The notes below the pieces were generated by a model, which was not told the origin of the DNA, searched no databases, and saw only the letters and a program-made list of their open reading frames with translations. 64,000 nucleotides of DNA, from the NCBI GenBank assembly GCA_964020975.1, contig OZ026613.1, positions 117,616,726-117,680,725 of the forward strand, given 5' to 3'. Of this stretch, positions 1-11,340 are shown piece after piece. A program made the translations under genes and the position numbers. This DNA is from Hermodice carunculata. Its lineage: Eukaryota; Annelida; Polychaeta; Eunicida; Amphinomidae. How positions within the stretch are numbered: position 1 is the stretch's first letter; each line of letters starts with the position of its first letter.

Positions 1-2225
1 GCATTGTGAGGACAGCCCCTGGCAGCCCTCAGTGGATTGCATGATGACACTTCAGCAGATCCAACTGGTGATCCCAGCAATTATTCCTTGCATGCAGGCT
101 GTATGCCTGGAGCAGAGCACTGGTCCAGTTTCAATGAGTGCACCCCACACCCATTGATCTGGATCAGCCAGCAGAGATTGCTGTCTCCTTGTACTGGGCT
201 TTGTTTTTGATCAAGATCTCAGAGGATTGAAGAAGTTTTCTTTCTTCCTGTCAGCCTACCATCAGGGTGCTCAAGTGTAAGAACCTCCCCGAATCATGAA
301 CACCACTTGGCCCTCCAAAACATTGTATCATCATAAGATCCCTGGCCTGATGTAGTTGACACTGCAAGCCCCCTTGACTTATTTGAAGAGGTCATAAGTT
401 ACCTGTTAAAGTACATGTACTGCAAACAGGGTCTTTGAGCAGCAGGGTATTGAGCCAGTGTTACAGTGGTGTGATTCCATGACCCTCCTGTAAACACTCT
501 AGTAAAGTAGCTAGCAGTTTGACACAAATGGTAACCAGTCAAATCTGTTGCAGCATGCATGGACTGCTGGGTGACACTGGCAAACCATATTGTTCTCATT
601 ACTGGAACAGTTGTAATATGATTTTAATGAAATTTAGCACTATGGATAGCTTCTAAATATGAACATTTTAACAGGATTTACATTTTAGCCGTTACTTATT
701 TTACCGATTGTGACCTATGTTATCTGAAAATTAAAATGCCATTTTGCCATCCAGCATTAGTTTGCATCAATTCAAGACACTTGTATTAAGGTTGCACACC
801 TGTTGTTTTCTTGACAACAATGACCAACTTTTATGTGTCATTACATGCACATTGCAAACCACCCCTTCCTCAAAACTTGTTGTTTTATTTTGATTTTAAT
901 AAAACTTTTCTGGCTAGCTTATTGATTTCCAGGTGAATTAACTTTTTTGCACAATGATCCAATATTTTCTGGACATGTATTTTGGCTTGACATATTTTTA
1001 GGTCTTGGCCTTTCCACCAAGAACTATCTTTATCTGAAAGTGGTGGGTTTATGAACGCTGAATTGCAGTCACATCTTAACCCTCCACTCCCAGATGACCC
1101 AGTAGGACCTCATGATGGATTTATACTATGTTTGGGGGTGAATTATCATTTTCTAGAGTGAAATTCAAAAGTAGTAACTCACTGTAGATCACATAACCTA
1201 AACATTGTTACAACTAAATAGTGACATGCCTGTATCAGTGACATAGTGCATTAACATAGATGAAATCAGATGTGCGTGGGGGATATTTAATTATACCTAA
1301 CCCATGATGTTGAACAACTGCATTAATTACACACACACAAACACAAACACACACACACACAGAGCAGTGTGCAGGTCCTTTCACAGTGTGAATTGTTCTG
1401 AGCCAAGAGTTCTTAGACAGTTAACATGATTAACCAGAAATACAATGAACACATTTTATGATTGGGGTGACATTTGACAGTTTGGGCAGGATGGGGTTAA
1501 CAGTGTGGGATGTTTTGCAGGACGCAGCAGACATGTTGCTGTGCCCTGATGACAGGATCCTGGCGCTGGGTCCCAGCATATGGACCTTAACTGTGTGATG
1601 CACACTGTTTGGGTGAAGCAGATCAGAATTTGAATCATAATTGAAACAAACTGTATATGGATGAATGACTAAATGATTTCAAGAACAAACTTGTGGCAGC
1701 GTAGCTGGTAAATGGACAGCATGGTGCAGGTGTGGAGACAGTCAGGTGTATGGCAAATGCAACATCCTGTCTGGCAACCAGATTTTTGAGATGAGTTAGT
1801 TTTAAAACAAATATATATTCTTGCTTTAAAAAAAAATGCTACTATAGGTATAACATTTGGCAAACCTAATAAGAAGGTTTTGCTTTTGGGCATAATGTAG
1901 AGGGTAAATGTGCAGACTGTGTCAAGTCTGTGGTGCTCTTTGATGTAATGACTCATTTGGGATTGTTTGAACTCCACTTCCAGTGATCTGCAGGTTGTGA
2001 CATGTTATCTTCAAAATGCATCTGCTGCCAGAGAGTTCATTGTGAAGCCTTTGTGAACCTCAGTGCTGAACACAGTGATCATGACTTTCTGAACTTGATC
2101 TCATTCCCAGGACAATCTTTTCTACTGCACTAGATCAAGTGTTCCTTAACCACATTGTATGGAGTCACAGTGGTGCATCCAGCAATGTTGTATTTATCAT
2201 GCTCCATGTTAAACCAATGGAAACA
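1..2225. other. non-coding stretch, no gene seen
   Basis: I see no coding exon here. The open frames are short, lack recognisable motifs and are not bounded by convincing splice sites. I looked for the missing upstream Rab40 exons (P-loop and WDTSGQG switch II region) and did not find them. The only distinct structure is a CA microsatellite. Confidence 0.6.
1330..1361. repeat. (CA)n microsatellite
   Basis: Interrupted run of CA dinucleotides. Confidence 0.9.
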
Positions 2226-2228
2226 TTC

Positions 2229-2345
2229 TTTTAAGCTCTGCTGACCAAAGGTTGCAGAGCTCATGTGATCACTCATGTCTGTCTGTCCGGCATTCCATCC
2301 ATGCATCCGTTCTTCTGTAAACTTGTTGCTTGTGAATGCGATACA
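2229..2345 (+). repeat. 5' fragment of Helitron-like repeat family B
   Basis: It starts with AGCTCTGCTGACC and then has a short CTGTCTGTCCG run. The same start is seen at 34423 (a copy with both ends) and, with one change, at 7788. The sequence stops matching after about 120 bp. Confidence 0.55.
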
Positions 2346-2562
2346 GTTCATAACATAATGCAACATAGGTCAAGATGTGAGAATCTTGTGACCGCTGTGG
2401 CATTCTTAGGCTGCCCATGATTTATCTGCAATCGAAACTGATAAGCTAACCATGCCCATGATAAGTGCATGAACAAAAACTGCTCAGCTTGACTGATGCA
2501 ACTATGCTTAGGCCAAGTTGCTCCAGTGAAACATAAACAAGGTACATGTAACTGTGCCAATG

Positions 2563-2567
<5 letters not shown>

Positions 2568-2597
<30 letters not shown>
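2568..2597 (+). repeat. poly(A) tract
   Basis: Uninterrupted run of about 30 A. No retroposon body was recognised upstream. Confidence 0.9.
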
Positions 2598-2598
<1 letters not shown>

Positions 2599-2651
2599 AC
2601 TTTTGTCCAGAGCCCAGCCATAGAATGAACACCTACTAAGAGAGTGGACAT

Positions 2652-2830
2652 TTAACTCATTCCATACTGTGGTCACAGGCCTTGGTCAGTGGTTCTGGCA
2701 CTGATGTAAGACTATAGGCATGTTGGTACTAGTACAAAAGCTCTTTTCATGAAGAATTTAAATATGCAATTGCCATCTTAAATCTAGGTAAATATAAGGA
2801 AAAATCAGAGACTGGTATGGAATGGGTTAA
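2652..2830. mobile_element. TTAA-type MITE, copy 1 (piggyBac-like ends)
   Basis: It is bounded by TTAA at both ends, with inverted ends TTAACTCATTCCATAC and GTATGGAATGGGTTAA. The interior has the core shared by all copies (ATGAAGAATTTAAATATGC). At 179 bp it has no coding capacity. TTAA target sites with C-rich ends fit piggyBac-type MITEs, but no transposase source is in the window. Confidence 0.75.
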
Positions 2831-2929
2831 AAGTGGCACCTGGACTTGGATTTCTAAACCAGCCCCCTCATTTGTACCCCTCAACTGTGCACAACAAATA
2901 AACAAAACCTGAACGTGTTGGATGAAAAA

Positions 2930-3571
2930 TTATGAACGCCCTTAATTTTTTTATGGAAAGTTAGGGGAACTGTGGCAGAGGTCAAAGTCTCGGTTATAAA
3001 TGATACTATTGGTGCCGTCTATGCTTTGATGAAAATTATGAGCCAAAAATGTCAAAAGATTTAAAATTCCCCATCTCGAAAAATATTTGAATTAGACCAG
3101 ACAGATTTATAAAATACAGCAGGTGACCTGTCACCACAGGTAAATTTCTACAAACAAAATGACTGCTATGCCTGAGCCTAGTGACCACAAAAAACAATGC
3201 AGCTGCTCACAGCAGTGGTTGCATACAGCATGTACTACTGTATATAAATCATGTCCAATGCTGATAGCTTATGTAATATCGGTGACCTTGACCTAATTTT
3301 AGCTCCCCAGTCTTGCAAAGTTAAAAGAGGTGATTTTTGTAATGGGAGGGTGTAGCTTGGGACATCAATGACAAAGAGAATTGGAGCCTCCAGATCAAAA
3401 ATTGCACCTGAATACATCAAGTACAAAATTCTACATGGTGGACCTTTAATACATTAAATGTACATAAGCTGTATATGTTCAGAAGCCACTTGAGGACTCA
3501 TAAGTTTGAAATGAACAGGTGCAATACAGCCACGATGCCAGCATAGCATTAGGCCCATGGGCCTCTTGTTT
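2930..3571 (+). repeat. 3' part of Helitron-like family B
   Basis: It matches the second copy at 3926-4398 by eye (shared ATGAAAATT, CTATGCTTTGA and AAATCATGTCCAATG blocks). It ends with the palindrome GGCCCATGGGCC followed by TCTTGTTT. It carries a TGACCTTGACCT motif near 3282. Confidence 0.55.
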
Positions 3572-3689
3572 TAGTTAGGCCCTTATAACGTTTTAGACTT
3601 ATAAAGCTTACGAAAATCTTTGTGAACTTTGATATTGGTGGTACCAGTATAGTATAGACACATTTGTTTTACATGGATTGTGAAAGAAG

Positions 3690-3900
3690 TCAAGCATTGA
3701 CTTATCGAGTCACTCTCCATGGCACAGATGTTGGCGTATACTTCCTACCTTGCCTAGTGGAGGAAACCGAAGAACTCGGAGAAAACCACCGTACACGGTT
3801 AAAGTGGTAGGAACTTTTTCCACATGCTGCCCAGGACGAGAATCGAACCCGGGTCGCAGAGGTGAAAGGCGAGCATCTTACCGCTCAGCCAGCCGTGCAC
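3690..3900 (-). mobile_element. tRNA-derived SINE
   Basis: Read on the minus strand, the head has a pol III A box (TGGCTGAGCGG) followed by GATGCTCGCCTTTCAC and a B box (GGTTCGATTCT), as in a tRNA. It is followed by a body with GGTTTTCTCCGAG and CGGTTTCCTCC. Such a central block is a known conserved core of several metazoan tRNA-SINE families. It is not a functional tRNA, because the acceptor stem does not pair cleanly. The 3' end is not well defined; I see no clear tail repeat. It lies between two family B fragments. Confidence 0.75.
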
Positions 3901-3925
3901 CTATTTACTGTATTACATAATATAT

Positions 3926-4398
3926 GGGTCAAAATGTAAAAATATTGTGACCAGTCCAGAATTTTTTATGGATCTTCATGAAATTGAGTGGGTCAAAATG
4001 TCAGTTACATATGATACAAGTGGCATCACCTATGCTTTGACGAAAATTGAGTCCATATGTCTTGAAAGATATTAAAATATAAAATTCCAGATGTTGAAAA
4101 AATAATTCCATTCGATGTGCCAAATTTATAGGATATATAAATCATGTCCAATGACAATTTCTTATGTAAAATTAGAAATTGTACATAAAACTCTGCTTGG
4201 TGACCTACTTTTGACCTAGTGATTGTGTGACTTTGACCTATTTTTCCATGTGGAAGTGTGATATTGCATAATATGGATGAGCTTGATTAATTTCTCATGG
4301 TCATGGTAGGAATGCTTTTGGGGAAATTACTTTTTGGTGAAAGTGTCAGATTCTTATTATATCAGGAGGGCATTAGGCCAGTGGGCTTCTGGTTTTTC
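3926..4398 (+). repeat. 3' part of Helitron-like family B, second copy
   Basis: Diverged copy of 2930-3571. It ends with the degraded palindrome GGCCAGTGGGC and TTCTGGTTT. It contains GTGACTTTGACCTATTTTTC near 4227, a decayed version of the half-site palindrome found elsewhere in the window. Confidence 0.5.
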
Positions 4399-4447
4399 TG
4401 CAGCAAGAGTATAGATATTTTGATAAGGGCTATATAGAGGATGTGTG

Positions 4448-4633
4448 CAGTGGTCCCCTTCTTGTAATGCCCCCCTGACGAGATGCACCACACCACCACC
4501 CCCACCCCCGGCCACCTCTCCATGCATCAAGTATAATATTTTCATTTTATTTTCCCCCTCAAGAGAGGCCACCCCTCTCCTAAGGCCACATTTCTGGTTC
4601 ACAAGGGGTGGCCTTACAAGAGGGGGACCACTG
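4448..4633. mobile_element. CAGT-ended MITE, copy 1 (pogo/mariner-like)
   Basis: Inverted ends CAGTGGTCCCCTTCTTGTAA and TTACAAGAGGGGGACCACTG enclose about 186 bp without coding capacity. A TA follows the right end; the left flank is not a clean TA. The ends resemble the copies at 12925 and 17967. Confidence 0.7.
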
Positions 4634-5019
4634 TATAAGTACTTTCTTTTCCAGTGCTCCCTCTTGATATTGGTGGTAGTGGGGTCCACAGAGCAGAATG
4701 TGTTACAGCAAACTGCCATACAACAGAGGATTTCTAACATAGAAATGATGTAAAAATCATTCAGGTGCAGCCAAGGGACTGTAGTGTTACATCAGAATCA
4801 GCCTTGTAATGAGGGCTGTAATGTAGAGGTAGCACTCTACAAAATTCACATCAAATATAGAGAGAATATTGACCCAAATCATCCAGACATGAATACAATG
4901 TATGGAAGTGAAATTTTGTTTCCCCTCCATGTATTGCTCAGAAATATTCTTGTTGCTTGGTGATCACAGGTGTTATGAAGTATTAGGTGCTCTCTTCATC
5001 GTGTTCCAAGAGGCAAAAA

Positions 5020-5190
5020 TTAACTCATTACCTACTATGGTGACAGGCAGTGCCAGAACCACTGACTTAAGACTATAGGCATGTTGCACTTGAATGAAAG
5101 CTTTTTTCATGAAGAATTTAAATATGCAATTGTCGTCTGAAATCTTGGTTAATATAGGGAAAAATCAGGGACTGGTATGGAATGAGTTAA
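5020..5190. mobile_element. TTAA-type MITE, copy 2
   Basis: TTAA lies at both ends, the right end is GGTATGGAATGAGTTAA, and the interior core (TTTTTTCATGAAGAATTTAA) is shared with copy 1. It is 171 bp and close in sequence to copy 1. Confidence 0.75.
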
Positions 5191-5729
5191 TATGATCTGG
5201 GCAGCTATCCTAAATATGTGATGTGTGGGTCGATTCATGGGATGCATACAGCACATTTACCTCATGGTGTGGTGATGATGGGTCGTGGAGTTAAGACTAC
5301 CATGAATATGATGAATATGCCAGGCACAGACAGCCAGAAAAAAACATTTTATGTATCCAGCAGGCAAGTTTGTAGAACTTTGGCAGACAGAAATAGCAGC
5401 CAAAGACAGCATCAGTTCAGATTATTCAAGGTGACTGCAACTCGATCCATTTATAATGTTTCCTGATATGAATTGCCGTAACAACTAACCCAAGAGAATT
5501 ATCATTCTCAGTATAAATCATGAACATATGTTTTAAAAGGGACCCACCTGTAACATGCCCCCCACCCACCCCAAACTTCCTACAATTGTAAAAATGCCTC
5601 TCTCTCCCCCCACTGTATTACAAAAAGGTGACTTTATTTTGGAATTGCATATATCTGATGGGGGGACAGTACGCCAGAAATGGGCACTTTCTGCATGTGT
5701 CTGGCAGCCTGTGGTGGGAGGAGCCTCAT

Positions 5730-6320
5730 TTAACTCTTTCAGTGCCAAATTATGTCTCCCCGTGCAACGGGGGGGGGGACATTGTTTTCGCGTCCGTTTC
5801 TTCTGCTTCTTCTTCTTCTTCTTCTCCGCAAGGATTTGACTTAAGAGGTTGAAATTTTGCATGATTATGTACCAAATTATGAACTAGGTTGGGATTCTAG
5901 ATGAGTGACCTTGACCTATTTTTCAAGGTCACGTGGGCCTTTCGTCAGAAATCAACATTTTGAAATGTCAATAAAGAGTGTACCTTCACCATATCTGTAG
6001 ATCATGGGAATAGGTATGCCTATTTATAAAAATAAGGGTGTTAACAGTAAGGGTGCACGGGGAGACATTTGATTTTCTGTTGGAAAATCAACCTGTTCTA
6101 GTTTTGGACTGAGTCAACAGCATTTCTCGGCTTGCATTGGGTGCAAGGGGCTCCGAGAAAAGCTATTGACCTGAGGTATTCTATCTGGAACTATGGGCGT
6201 GCTGGTACTTGAATGAAAGGTCTTTTTATGAGGAATATGAATCTGGGGTCCTTGTGATAAGTCAGACTAGTTTGACTGAAATAGACCAGCTTTAGTCATG
6301 GTTGGCACTGAAAGAATTAA
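5730..6320. mobile_element. TTAA-type MITE, copy 3, with nested insert
   Basis: Outer ends TTAACTCTTTCAGTGCCAA and TTGGCACTGAAAGAATTAA bound 591 bp, much longer than other copies, because another element is inserted (5752-6069). A hairpin half, GAGTCAACAGC with TTTCTCGG, lies near 6111-6130, with its partner CCGAGAAAAGCTATTGAC near 6153. Confidence 0.7.
5752..6069. mobile_element. nested element with TGTCTCCCCGTGCA ends
   Basis: Inverted ends ATGTCTCCCCGTGCA and TGCACGGGGAGACAT enclose about 318 bp inside MITE copy 3. The interior carries a poly-G run, a TTC repeat and the palindrome TGACCTTGACC...AAGGTCA near 5910-5932. The family is not recognised. Confidence 0.6.
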
Positions 6321-6636
6321 GGATGAGAGGGTGGCCTGGGCCAGGGATTAAACGCCACAGTGTGGGAGCCACCATGTAGCTACCGGACCTCACAGCCAGG
6401 TGTATGGGTACTCGACAGCACATTTATTTTGAGAGGGGAGAAATTCATCAATATCACTTGTTTGTGTGTCCAGATTATTTTTGTAAGAGGACAGGACCTT
6501 AAAGTTTGTTTTTAGGGCAAGTGTTTTGGATACTGGTGGCTGGCAAAAAAATATAACTACCATGAGTTCATTTAATTTTGGCTGTGTTTTTACTTATTTT
6601 ATTAATGTACAGCTTTTGTTTAAAATTCATTAGATG

Positions 6637-6640
<4 letters not shown>

Positions 6641-6722
<82 letters not shown>
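6641..6722. repeat. (AG)n microsatellite
   Basis: About 41 uninterrupted AG units. Open frames across it are pure Arg-Glu or Leu-Ser artefacts. Confidence 0.95.
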
Positions 6723-6724
<2 letters not shown>

Positions 6725-8960
6725 GCTGATGGTAAGGGCAAGAGTTTGGCCAATAGAGTACTCAATAGAGCTACTGTACCCCATTAGTATGCCGCATGTT
6801 ATAATGACCCTGGCCTGGCTGCTGACACAGCTTGCAGGCATTGACAAAGGAGGTGTTAAAAAGTTCTTATACATGTAGTTCAGTTTATTTTAAGCCCATC
6901 CATGTAATTCCTTAGTCCTATATCAAGTCGTAACTCATAAGTTGCACTTTATGATAACATTACATAATCCTATACTCATTAAGTCATCCCGAGTCAACAT
7001 GTTGAGAAAGAATAAGGTTAACATTACTTATGTGGTGCAAATGTCTATCATGTACAGTAGGGGAGTATGATATTGCATAGTATGGATGAGGCTGACATAC
7101 TTTCTCAAGGGCATGGAGGGCATGCATTTCATGGAAGGAGACAAGGTTCCTAGAAGTATCAACTAGGGGGAAAAGTAGCAATTTGAAACAACCTGATAGA
7201 AGTATCAATAACCCATGTGCGAGTATACAAGAACAATGGCTTAATTGGCCTGTTAATAGCTGAATACACAAGTCATGCTCCAGTGCTCTTGCCTGATGTC
7301 CTGCAAGGGTGTGGGTATTTTACAAAGAAATACACTAGGAATATATACATTTTCCCTAAAAACTGACCACAGAAACCAGAAATACACTTTGTGCAAAAAA
7401 TGCTGAACAGAAAGATTTTCACGTCACACTTTGTGCTTTACATACTTAAATTATGAAATGCCCAGTCAATGGTGGAATACATACTTTATTCAAATTTATC
7501 AAAGTTTGCAGGACTTTTTATTGTTCTTCATGTTCACTCATGCATTTCACGCACATACACTATTATGGGGTAGAGTAGCAATTGGATTTGCCAGTGTTGA
7601 CCATATTATCAAGTATAAAAGTATCAGTTTTGTGATAAAGTATGAAGGGATGTGATGACATTTAGGCAAACAGAATAGTGTTGGGAAGTTTGTTTTTTTC
7701 CTAGGGTTTCATGTTTTCACCGCTCCTGGGGTTTCTTTGAGATGTTAGAGAGGGAAAAATCATAAAGCCAAAATAAAATTGTTCAGCTCAGCTGACGTAA
7801 GGTCGCAGAGCTTATGGGACTGCTCATGTCTGTCCATCCATCCATAAACGTTTGCTTATTAGCAGAATACCGTCCAGAGTTTTCAAGTCAGCCCAATATA
7901 ACTTTCAGTCATACTGTAACAGGTAGCAAGTATGGTGAGCTACGCTGCCAACCAATAATGGGCAAAACAGGATGCTACCTTGTGTGTCTGTTCTCTTGGG
8001 GAGAGAGGGTCAAGCAGGATATGGTGAGACCATACAGATATATGTAGCAGCATCTGTGAACAGGTGAATGAAAAAAAAAGTGGCAAGGAGCAGAGGCATG
8101 GCTGACTCATGCAGACAGACTCTCATGGTGTACACTTCACATCATTTAAGCGTCATCAAGGACAGCCTGAAGGAGACAGCTAGGTGTGAACTTCAGTAGC
8201 AGGATTCATGGTCTGTGGTGAGAGTGAAAGGTTACCAGGTGCCCATGAAGACCATATCACTGGAACCAATGGACATCTGCTATGCTTAAATATGGGGTGC
8301 AATACTCTGTATGAACATGCAGGCTTGTTTCCATGGCAACCATCAAAATACAGTGCCTGAGTGACATGTAATGGCACATTCACACCACATTCGGCATTTC
8401 CTCCGAAGAAATATGGGAATAAAAGTACCAGGGGAAAAATTTGAATTGTCTATTCAGACTGTGTTGTGGCATCCACACAAGATTCAAATATGCTGTTTAG
8501 ACTGCTGAATCCCAGTCTGCACAGTGTGCGGATATAGGTGGAAATTGGTGCAATAGCACATGTACAATATTCTTGTTGAAACAAATGCACAAGGTGAAAC
8601 AATTGCCAGTTTTCAAGAACTCCATTACTATTTTCCCACGGCAAATCGAGGTACATGCTTTGCCATATCATATGCTACATGGTACATCAATGGAGCCACA
8701 GTATCGGACACTTGTGTGTAATAGTGCTGTGGTTCTCCGCTTTTTTGCTGCAGTCCTGTGTGACACGGATGTGTGTGCCTTCCAGCATGGCTTGTACATG
8801 CTCAACCTCCCATAACTGGATTAGCGTTAAGATCTGATTATGTGTGAATCCCATCACAGGCAAATTCTGATTTTTACGCAATATTAAAAGACAATCACAT
8901 GTGATGCTTTGTATGGTGTTCTCGTAGTAATGAGAGTATATTGTCAAGTGGAACTTGCTC
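6723..8960. other. non-coding stretch with repeat scraps
   Basis: No exon was recognised. A scrap near 7060-7140 resembles the 3' half of family B (GATATTGCATAGTATGGATG, as at 4262). A family B 5' fragment lies at 7784-7930. Confidence 0.55.
7784..7930 (+). repeat. 5' fragment of Helitron-like family B
   Basis: It starts with AGCTCAGCTGACGTAAGG, then GCAGAGCTTATGGGACTGC and a run of CCAT units, like the starts at 2229 and 34423. Confidence 0.5.
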
Positions 8961-9432
8961 TTTTTCAGCAGAGCTGACTTGTCAGTCAGTTGAGGTTATG
9001 ACAAGGCTTTCATCGTCTGTCGTCCACAATTCACATTTCGACTTCTGCAAAAGTACTTGCCATTTTCACTTCAAACTTTGTAAGGACATACCTCAGATAG
9101 GTCTCTACCAAGTTTGTTTAAATGGTCATGCTCCAATGATTTTTTGGCTCTTTTATGAATTTTTTGACCAAATCTGAAAAAAAAAAATCCCAAACCATTG
9201 GATTGCTTTGAAATTGCGTAGGATCACTTCTGGGGACCCCCAAACCTTCATTTGTTCAAGAAGTGGCACTTTGATGCTTTCCTACTTTTTCTTGATGTGT
9301 TAACGCTATTTTTGACTTTTTCTCCAGAATCGTCACTCAAAATTTCTGAAACATGGTGGAAATGTAGCTCGTGGAAGGATAAAACAAAAGTGTTCACCAG
9401 GTGGTGATACATGTGTTCCTGATTTTTTGTAA
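8961..9432 (+). repeat. Helitron-like family A, partial copy
   Basis: It starts with TTTTTCAGCAGAGCTGACTT and GTCAGTCAGTTGAGG and then follows the family A body: CGTCGTCC-type run, TTCGACTTCT, ACTTCAAACTT, CTCTACCAAGTTTG, ATTGCTTTGA, CACCAGGTGG. Compare the copy with both ends at 23281-24715. The 3' half is missing and it abuts another element at about 9438. Confidence 0.65.
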
Positions 9433-9437
9433 ATTTT

Positions 9438-10786
9438 TATGCGCGGGGGGGCATATGGATTTGCCCATGTCTGTCCTTCTGACATTAAAATTGTCAAATG
9501 TGTCATTAAGTTTCAGCATTTCATTTATTATGATACCGATGAGCTACACTGCAAGTTCAAGGTGTATCATTCTAGTCCAAAGCTAGGCAATGTTTGAAGA
9601 TGGGTGACCTTGACCTAATTTCCAAGGTCACAGTGGTACCTGAGTTAACTTTGGTTTCCGCACAATAACTGAAGAGGTTTTTAAGCTAGGACTTTTATAT
9701 TGCACAGGATTATAGTCCATATTTGGGGCTAGGCGAAGTTTGAAGATGGATGACCTTGACCTCATTTTAAAGGTCACAGAGCCACTTTACTGAATTTGGT
9801 TTCATGCTTTCTGCATGATAACTTATACCTTGGAGCTAGAACTTTTATATTGCACAGCTTTATGATTCTCTGTAAGGGCTAGGTTGAGTTTGAAGATGGA
9901 TGACCTTGACCCAGTGTTCAGGGTCACAGAGAGATTGTAGAATTCCTGTGGTTTCTACACAATAACTCAAGAAGTTTTTAAGTTAGGACTGGGATACTTT
10001 ACAGGTCTATAGTTCTTGCTAAGGGTTAGAAGAAGTTTATGGTTTCTACACAATAACTCAAGAAGTTTTTAAGTTAGGACTGGGATACTTTACAGGTCTA
10101 TAGTTCTTGCTAAGGGTTAGAAGAAGTTTAAAGTTTGGTGACCTTGATTAAATTTCCTAGGTCATGTTTGTACCGGGTTAACTTTGGTTTCCACATGTTA
10201 GCTGAAGAGGTTTTTAAACTAGGACTTTTGTATTGCACTGGATAATTGTCTGTATTCGGGGCTAGGTCAAGTATGAAGATGGGTGACCTTGACCTAATTT
10301 CAAAGGTCACAGAGCCATTTGGTTAAATACTGTTTCTGCATGATAACTTGCATTTTAGAGGTAGCACTTTTATATTGCACAGTTTTGTGGTTGCCTATAA
10401 GGGCTAGTTTGAGTTTGTAGATGGGTGACCTTGACCTAGTTTTGAGGGTCACACACAGACAGTAGACTTCCTGTGGTTTTTGCACAATAACTGAAGAAGG
10501 TCAAGTGAAAATGAGTGACTGCCCTAATTTCCAAGGTCATAAAGCCACTTTGCTGAATATGGTTTCAAAATGATGATTAATTTTTCAGCTATAACTTTTA
10601 TATTGTCCAGGTTTTTAGTCGTTTCTTAAGGGCTAGGTTAAAGTTTAAAGATATATGACATTGATGTATGATCAACCTTGACTACTTTTGTAAGGTCACG
10701 AATGCCCCATCTACCACTATCAGTAGGGTAGCGAGGGCAAGGGTAATGAGGGCGGGGGGCATCTATGTTTTACAAAGATATCTTGT
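9438..10786 (+). mobile_element. tandem-unit non-autonomous element (pearl/Helitron-like, family C)
   Basis: It has three parts. The 5' flank starts near GCGCGGGGGGGCATATGG. The centre is a tandem array with a unit of about 146-150 bp. The 3' flank has GGGCGGGGGGCATC, then a hairpin (TGTTTTACAAAGATA) and TCTTGTT. Unit landmarks are TGACCTTGACCT-type sequence at 9605, 9751, 9901, 10138, 10284 and 10426, with decayed ones at 10515 and 10673. Each unit also has AACTTTGGTTTC, ATAACTGAAGAGG and CTTTTATATTGCACAG. No coding capacity was seen. Flanks around a central ~150-bp tandem array is the known layout of bivalve pearl elements; assignment to that group is by layout only. Confidence 0.65.
9949..10130 (+). 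repeat. 91-bp tandem duplication
   Basis: Two copies of a 91-bp block starting TGGTTTCTACACAATAAC look identical by eye, while the surrounding 146-bp units are clearly diverged. This points to a recent local duplication. Confidence 0.85.
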
Positions 10787-11262
10787 TGAATATAATTTTC
10801 CTTATTATTAAGACCCACAGACCAGTCGGTAATTAGATGACTTGATCCCACTAAGATATATTTCATAGATAACGTGTTTTGTTTGCTCACTGTAAGTTTT
10901 GCAAACTAGTACTATTGTTTGAAGTTAAGACTTGTGATCTCTAATAGATAGACGGTAACTTTATTTACATATCAATATATTTAAAAAGAGTGTCGTCCCT
11001 TACTGTTCGATGAATGTATGTATGGTTACAGTCCATTAAATATACTATGACTACCAGATGAATTCTACACAAATCAATACCCTCAGACACATCTGTGTAG
11101 ATGAGGTTTTTTTTCCTAATATAAGTCAACACCATATGCATAAAATGTTCCTTGGTGAAGCAGTTTGCAAGACTTCAGAGTGTGCCTCTCATAATCATGG
11201 CTTGCATCTGTTGGGAATTGGGAGCAGAATGTTAATGTGTTTGGTGTTTGTCTGTGTTGTAG
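10787..11262. other. presumed Rab40 intron 3' end, otherwise nothing seen
   Basis: AT-rich unique-looking sequence ending in the splice acceptor TGTGTTGTAG. No repeat or exon was recognised. Confidence 0.6.
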
Positions 11263-11340
11263 GGGATCCTCCTGGTGTATGACATCACCAACAAGTGGTC
11301 ATTTGATGGCATTGACAGGTGGATTAAGGAGATTGATGAG
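11263..11340 (+). CDS. Rab40: Rab40-type GTPase, internal exon (G-domain part 1)
   Basis: This 78-nt exon encodes 26 residues starting [14 protein letters not shown] and ending WIKEIDE. That block follows RGAQ in Rab40 proteins and is nearly identical to vertebrate RAB40B/C ([19 protein letters not shown]). It is flanked by an acceptor (TGTGTTGTAG) and a donor (GAG then GTAAGA), with phase 0 at both ends. It covers the beta4 strand and the following helix of the small-GTPase fold. The preceding ~88 residues with the P-loop, switch I and switch II are not in the visible sequence. The protein is expected to be a Rab-like GTPase that acts as the substrate receptor of a Cullin-5 ubiquitin ligase. 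Confidence 0.9.

Noticed and set aside
3830-3900. tRNA gene on the minus strand
   Set aside because: A and B boxes are present, but the acceptor stem does not pair well and a SINE body follows.
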